Source: Burkholderia catarinensis (lineage in GTDB: Bacteria > Pseudomonadota > Gammaproteobacteria > Burkholderiales > Burkholderiaceae). Taken from it: DNA of 64,000 nt. Below the pieces are notes generated by a model that was given only the letters and a program-made list of their open reading frames with translations, ran no database searches and was not told where the DNA came from. Position 1 is the first letter of the stretch. Each line of letters begins with the position of its first letter. A program made the position numbers and the translations under genes. Shown one piece after another: positions 61,443-64,000 of this stretch. The DNA lies in assembly GCF_001883705.2 (NCBI RefSeq), contig NZ_MDEQ02000004.1, positions 310,001-374,000 on the forward strand, read 5' to 3'.

Positions 61443-63890
61443 ATGGCGAAAGACTTAGCGCTTGGCATCGTGATCGGCGGTGCCGTGTCGGCGACGTTCG
61501 GGAAGGCGATCACCGATACGTCGTCGAAGATCGATGCGATGAAGAAGCGGGCGAGCGACTCGCGGCTCTGGCAGCGCCAGATCGGCGAGACGATGCGCCT
61601 GCAGGACGAGTTCCGCCGGCTGCACTTGGCGGGCGACAGCGCGGCAGATGGTATCCGTCGCAAGCTGGAGGCCAATCTGAAAGCGCTGCGTGACGCCGGC
61701 ATCGAGGTCGACCGGCTCGATCGCGCGTATGCGCGGCTCGGCCGGACGGCTCGGGGGCTGGATTTGAAGGCATCCGGACACGAGCGGCTGGCTGCCGGGC
61801 AAGAAGCCGGGCGTGGCGTGATCGGTGACGCGATGAAGCTGACGGCGGCGGTCGCGGTGCCAGCGACGATCGCTGCGAACTATCAGGCGATCATCCGCGA
61901 CATCGCGATCAAGGCCGGCATCGCGCGCACGCAGGAAGAGGCGGCGATGGGCGCGCGTATTCGACGCGACGCCGGGGCGAACGGCATCGGCCGCAACGAG
62001 CTGGCTGATGCCGTCAACCAGATGGTCGCGGGCGGTATGGATCTCGGGAAGGCGCTCAACTTCGCGCCGCTGGTCGCGAAATTCTCGATCGGCCAAGGGG
62101 CGACGACGGTCGAGACCGCGAAGATGATCCAAGCGCTGCAGCAAAACGCGGAGATCGTCGACCCGCGCCAGATGTCGAAGGCGCTCGAAGCGATCGCGTA
62201 TCTGGGCAAGGAAGGGTCGTTCGAGTCCGTCGACATGGCGCGGTGGTTCCCGGTGCTGCTCGCGGAGATGAAGAAGATCGGCATTACGGGGCAGGACTCG
62301 GTGACGCAGCTCGGGGCCATGCTGCAGGTGCAGATGAAGACGGCCGGCAGCTCCGACGAAGCGGCGAACAACCTGAAAAACTGGTTCTCGAAGATCGGTT
62401 CCGGAGAGACCGAGCGCAACTATGCGAAGGCCGGCGTCGACTATCAGGCCAAGATGCGCGAGGCGATCGGCAAGGGGTGGTCGACGCTGGAGGCGTCATT
62501 CGTGCTCGCCCGCGCGTACATCGAGCGGGTCGACCCGGCCAAGGCGAAGCAGCTCGCGACAGCGGCGAAGCAGTTCAATTCGGAGATGGACCCGGCCAAG
62601 CGTCAGACGCAGATGGCCGCGTTCGCCGAGACAATGAAGACGGGCGATCTGTTCAATGACATGCAGGTCAAGGCGGCGCTGACGGCCTACATGCAGAACG
62701 CCGAGCTGTATTCGAGCCTGAAGCGAAACGCGCAGCAGGCGAGCGGTGAAATCCAGAAGGATCTGGAGGCGCGGCGCGAGACGTCCAAACAGGTCTGGAG
62801 CGAGGTCGGGCAGCAATGGGACGACGCGATGCGCAGCATCGGCGACGCGCTGCGTCCGATCACGGATCGCGTTGGCGATGCTGCGAAGGGGGCCGGGAGC
62901 GGTATTCGGTCCGCAGCGGATAGCGCTCCGAAGGCGACAGCTGCTGTCGTCGGCATTGCCGGCACGGTTCTCGCGGTGCGCGGAGCAAAGGCACTTTGGG
63001 GCATCGGGCGTGGCTTGTTCGATATCGCGCGCGGCACGCTGCTGGCGCGTGGTGGTGGTCGAGGGGCCGCAGGGAGGACGGGGGCTGCGGGTGGGGCGGT
63101 CGGGCGTGCGTTGGATGCGCTTGGCGGGGCGGCCGGTGCTGCCGGTGCCGCTGGTGGCGTGCAGCGCGTGTTCGTCGTGAACATGCCCGGCGGTGGCTTC
63201 GATGGTGGTGGGCTTGGCGACCTGGGGGGGGGTGGGCGAGCCGCGCGTCGAGCTGCGCGTCGTGCGGCAGCTCGGGCGGGGCGAATCGGGAGGATCTTCA
63301 ACGCGGGACGTGCTTTATTCGGTCGGGTTGCGCCGTGGGCAGGGAAGCTGGCCGTGGCGGGGACCGTGCTGAAGTTTGGCCTTGCGGCTCGCGAAGCGTA
63401 CGCCGTCGCGTCGAGCACCGATACGAATGAGCGGAAGGCCACCCGGTTCGCCGGCATCGCCGGCAGTCTCGCGGGTGGCGTGATCGGCGCGAAGGTCGGG
63501 GCGACGATCGGAGCGCTCGGCGGGCCGATCGGATCGGCCGTCGTCGGCGTGCTTGGCGGGGCACTCGGGACGTTTGTGGGCGACAAGGCACTGAGCGCCA
63601 TCGCGAGCAAGTTTCTGGGCCAGAAGCCCGATGAGACGCCCGCGAACGCCGAAGCGGCTGCCAAGGCGGCGAAGGCTGCAGAGACTCCGGCGGCAGATGC
63701 CCGCTTCGGGCCGCGTATCGATCAAAAGAACACGTTTGCGCCAGTCTTCAACGTGAAGATCGAAGCGAGCGATACCGACATGGCTAACAAGTTTCTCGCG
63801 CAGGTCAGTCCGCAGTTGACGCGGATGATGGAGGAGCAGCAGCGCAAGACGAACAGTCGAACGGCAATGTTCGACGCGCCGCATATGTAA
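61443..63890 (+). CDS. Tail tape measure protein, P2 gpT-like
   Basis: 815 residues. The start LGIVIGGAVSATFGKAITDTSSKIDAMKK is typical of P2-type tape measures; long helical parts follow, a hydrophobic and Gly/Ala-rich segment (residues about 500-740, including LAGGVIGAKVGATIGALGGPIG) and an amphipathic end. It sets the tail length and may form the membrane channel. Its length would predict a tail of roughly 120 nm at 1.5 angstrom per residue. 9 bases separate it from E'. Confidence 0.93.
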   Translation: MAKDLALGIVIGGAVSATFGKAITDTSSKIDAMKKRASDSRLWQRQIGETMRLQDEFRRLHLAGDSAADGIRRKLEANLKALRDAGIEVDRLDRAYARLGRTARGLDLKASGHERLAAGQEAGRGVIGDAMKLTAAVAVPATIAANYQAIIRDIAIKAGIARTQEEAAMGARIRRDAGANGIGRNELADAVNQMVAGGMDLGKALNFAPLVAKFSIGQGATTVETAKMIQALQQNAEIVDPRQMSKALEAIAYLGKEGSFESVDMARWFPVLLAEMKKIGITGQDSVTQLGAMLQVQMKTAGSSDEAANNLKNWFSKIGSGETERNYAKAGVDYQAKMREAIGKGWSTLEASFVLARAYIERVDPAKAKQLATAAKQFNSEMDPAKRQTQMAAFAETMKTGDLFNDMQVKAALTAYMQNAELYSSLKRNAQQASGEIQKDLEARRETSKQVWSEVGQQWDDAMRSIGDALRPITDRVGDAAKGAGSGIRSAADSAPKATAAVVGIAGTVLAVRGAKALWGIGRGLFDIARGTLLARGGGRGAAGRTGAAGGAVGRALDALGGAAGAAGAAGGVQRVFVVNMPGGGFDGGGLGDLGGGGRAARRAARRAAARAGRIGRIFNAGRALFGRVAPWAGKLAVAGTVLKFGLAAREAYAVASSTDTNERKATRFAGIAGSLAGGVIGAKVGATIGALGGPIGSAVVGVLGGALGTFVGDKALSAIASKFLGQKPDETPANAEAAAKAAKAAETPAADARFGPRIDQKNTFAPVFNVKIEASDTDMANKFLAQVSPQLTRMMEEQQRKTNSRTAMFDAPHM

Positions 63891-63900
63891 GGGAGGTGCT

Positions 63901-64000
63901 ATGGACGTGATTCGACAGATCACGGGGGCGGCAACGCAGGCGGGGATCGCGACAGAGCGCGTGCGGCAGATGGTTCGCATATTCGATCGGAACCGTGCGG
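63901..64000 (+). CDS. Phage tail gene, 5' end (partial)
   Basis: Starts 10 bases after the tape measure stop, after AAGGGAGG, and reads MDVIRQITGAATQAGIATER with no stop before the window edge. By position it would be a tail gene (P2 U, or a LysM/D-type protein in related phages), but 33 residues are too few to decide. Confidence 0.6.
   Translation, partial: MDVIRQITGAATQAGIATERVRQMVRIFDRNRA

Noticed and set aside
1..64000. CRISPR arrays, rRNA and tRNA genes
   Set aside because: No regularly spaced direct repeats of CRISPR type and no tRNA or rRNA sequence pattern were recognised by eye, including near the presumed prophage edge. A tRNA scan would be the decisive test.

Overview
The window is a high-GC beta-proteobacterial chromosome, most likely Burkholderia (probably the B. 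cepacia complex). This is inferred from gene content, protein sequence style and phage type; no database was searched. Bases 1 to about 29,600 are mostly core chromosome. In order they hold the end of an ABC transporter ATPase, pgi, nnr, a DadA-like oxidoreductase, purL, a GNAT acetyltransferase, a TetR regulator with three short-chain dehydrogenases, a parvulin-type isomerase, bolA, yciB, msrB and selO. These are followed by a beta-oxidation set (acyl-CoA synthetase, bifunctional hydroxyacyl-CoA dehydrogenase, thiolase) that is interrupted by a TnpB-only IS200/IS605-type element next to pncA. A membrane diguanylate cyclase and a lipoprotein resembling a six-hairpin glycosidase close the region.

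Bases of about 30,000 to 33,300 are a scrapyard of mobile DNA. Three fragments occur there in the same order and orientation as in the complete prophage further right: a piece of the VapE-like replication gene, a terminator with a start-less small gene, and a piece of the large terminase gene. Between them lie an intact trypsin-like protease gene and an rdgC gene. A frameshifted N-terminus of a P4-type integrase and the tail of an AlpA protein follow. The first eleven codons of what looks like a host Dabb (stress-responsive A/B barrel) gene are at 33,263-33,298. I take that as the point where the downstream prophage entered the chromosome.

Bases of about 33,300 to 64,000 are a large prophage that runs off the right edge. 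Its left end carries AT-richer cargo: two cysteine-rich 72-residue exported proteins and a 304-residue exported protein. Next is a leftward lysogeny operon (XRE repressor, small membrane proteins, a ParB-like protein, AlpA). The repressor probably binds AATATCCC-N4-GGGATATT sites at two control regions. Rightward early genes (Cro-like, CII-like, VapE-type primase/helicase) lead to a DnaJ-type zinc-finger protein that may be the late antiterminator. The late genes form a chimera: a lambda-like head (Nu1/A terminase, W, portal, ClpP-type protease, D, E) joined to a P2-like contractile tail (V, W, J, I, fibre, fibre assembly, sheath, tube, E/E', tape measure). The sheath and tube identify it as a myovirus. 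No integrase or lysis genes are seen in the window, so these presumably lie beyond 64,000.

The most notable observations are the colinear decayed sister prophage with a protease gene in it, the truncated host gene marking the integration point, and the repressor operators in two regions. Others are a probable +1 ribosomal frameshift at UCC UUU CGA in the tail chaperone gene, repeated palindrome-plus-terminator modules before structural genes, two opposing promoters that share one -10 hexamer in the TetR/SDR locus, and a TnpB lacking the usual RuvC-II glutamate. No CRISPR array, rRNA or tRNA gene was recognised.
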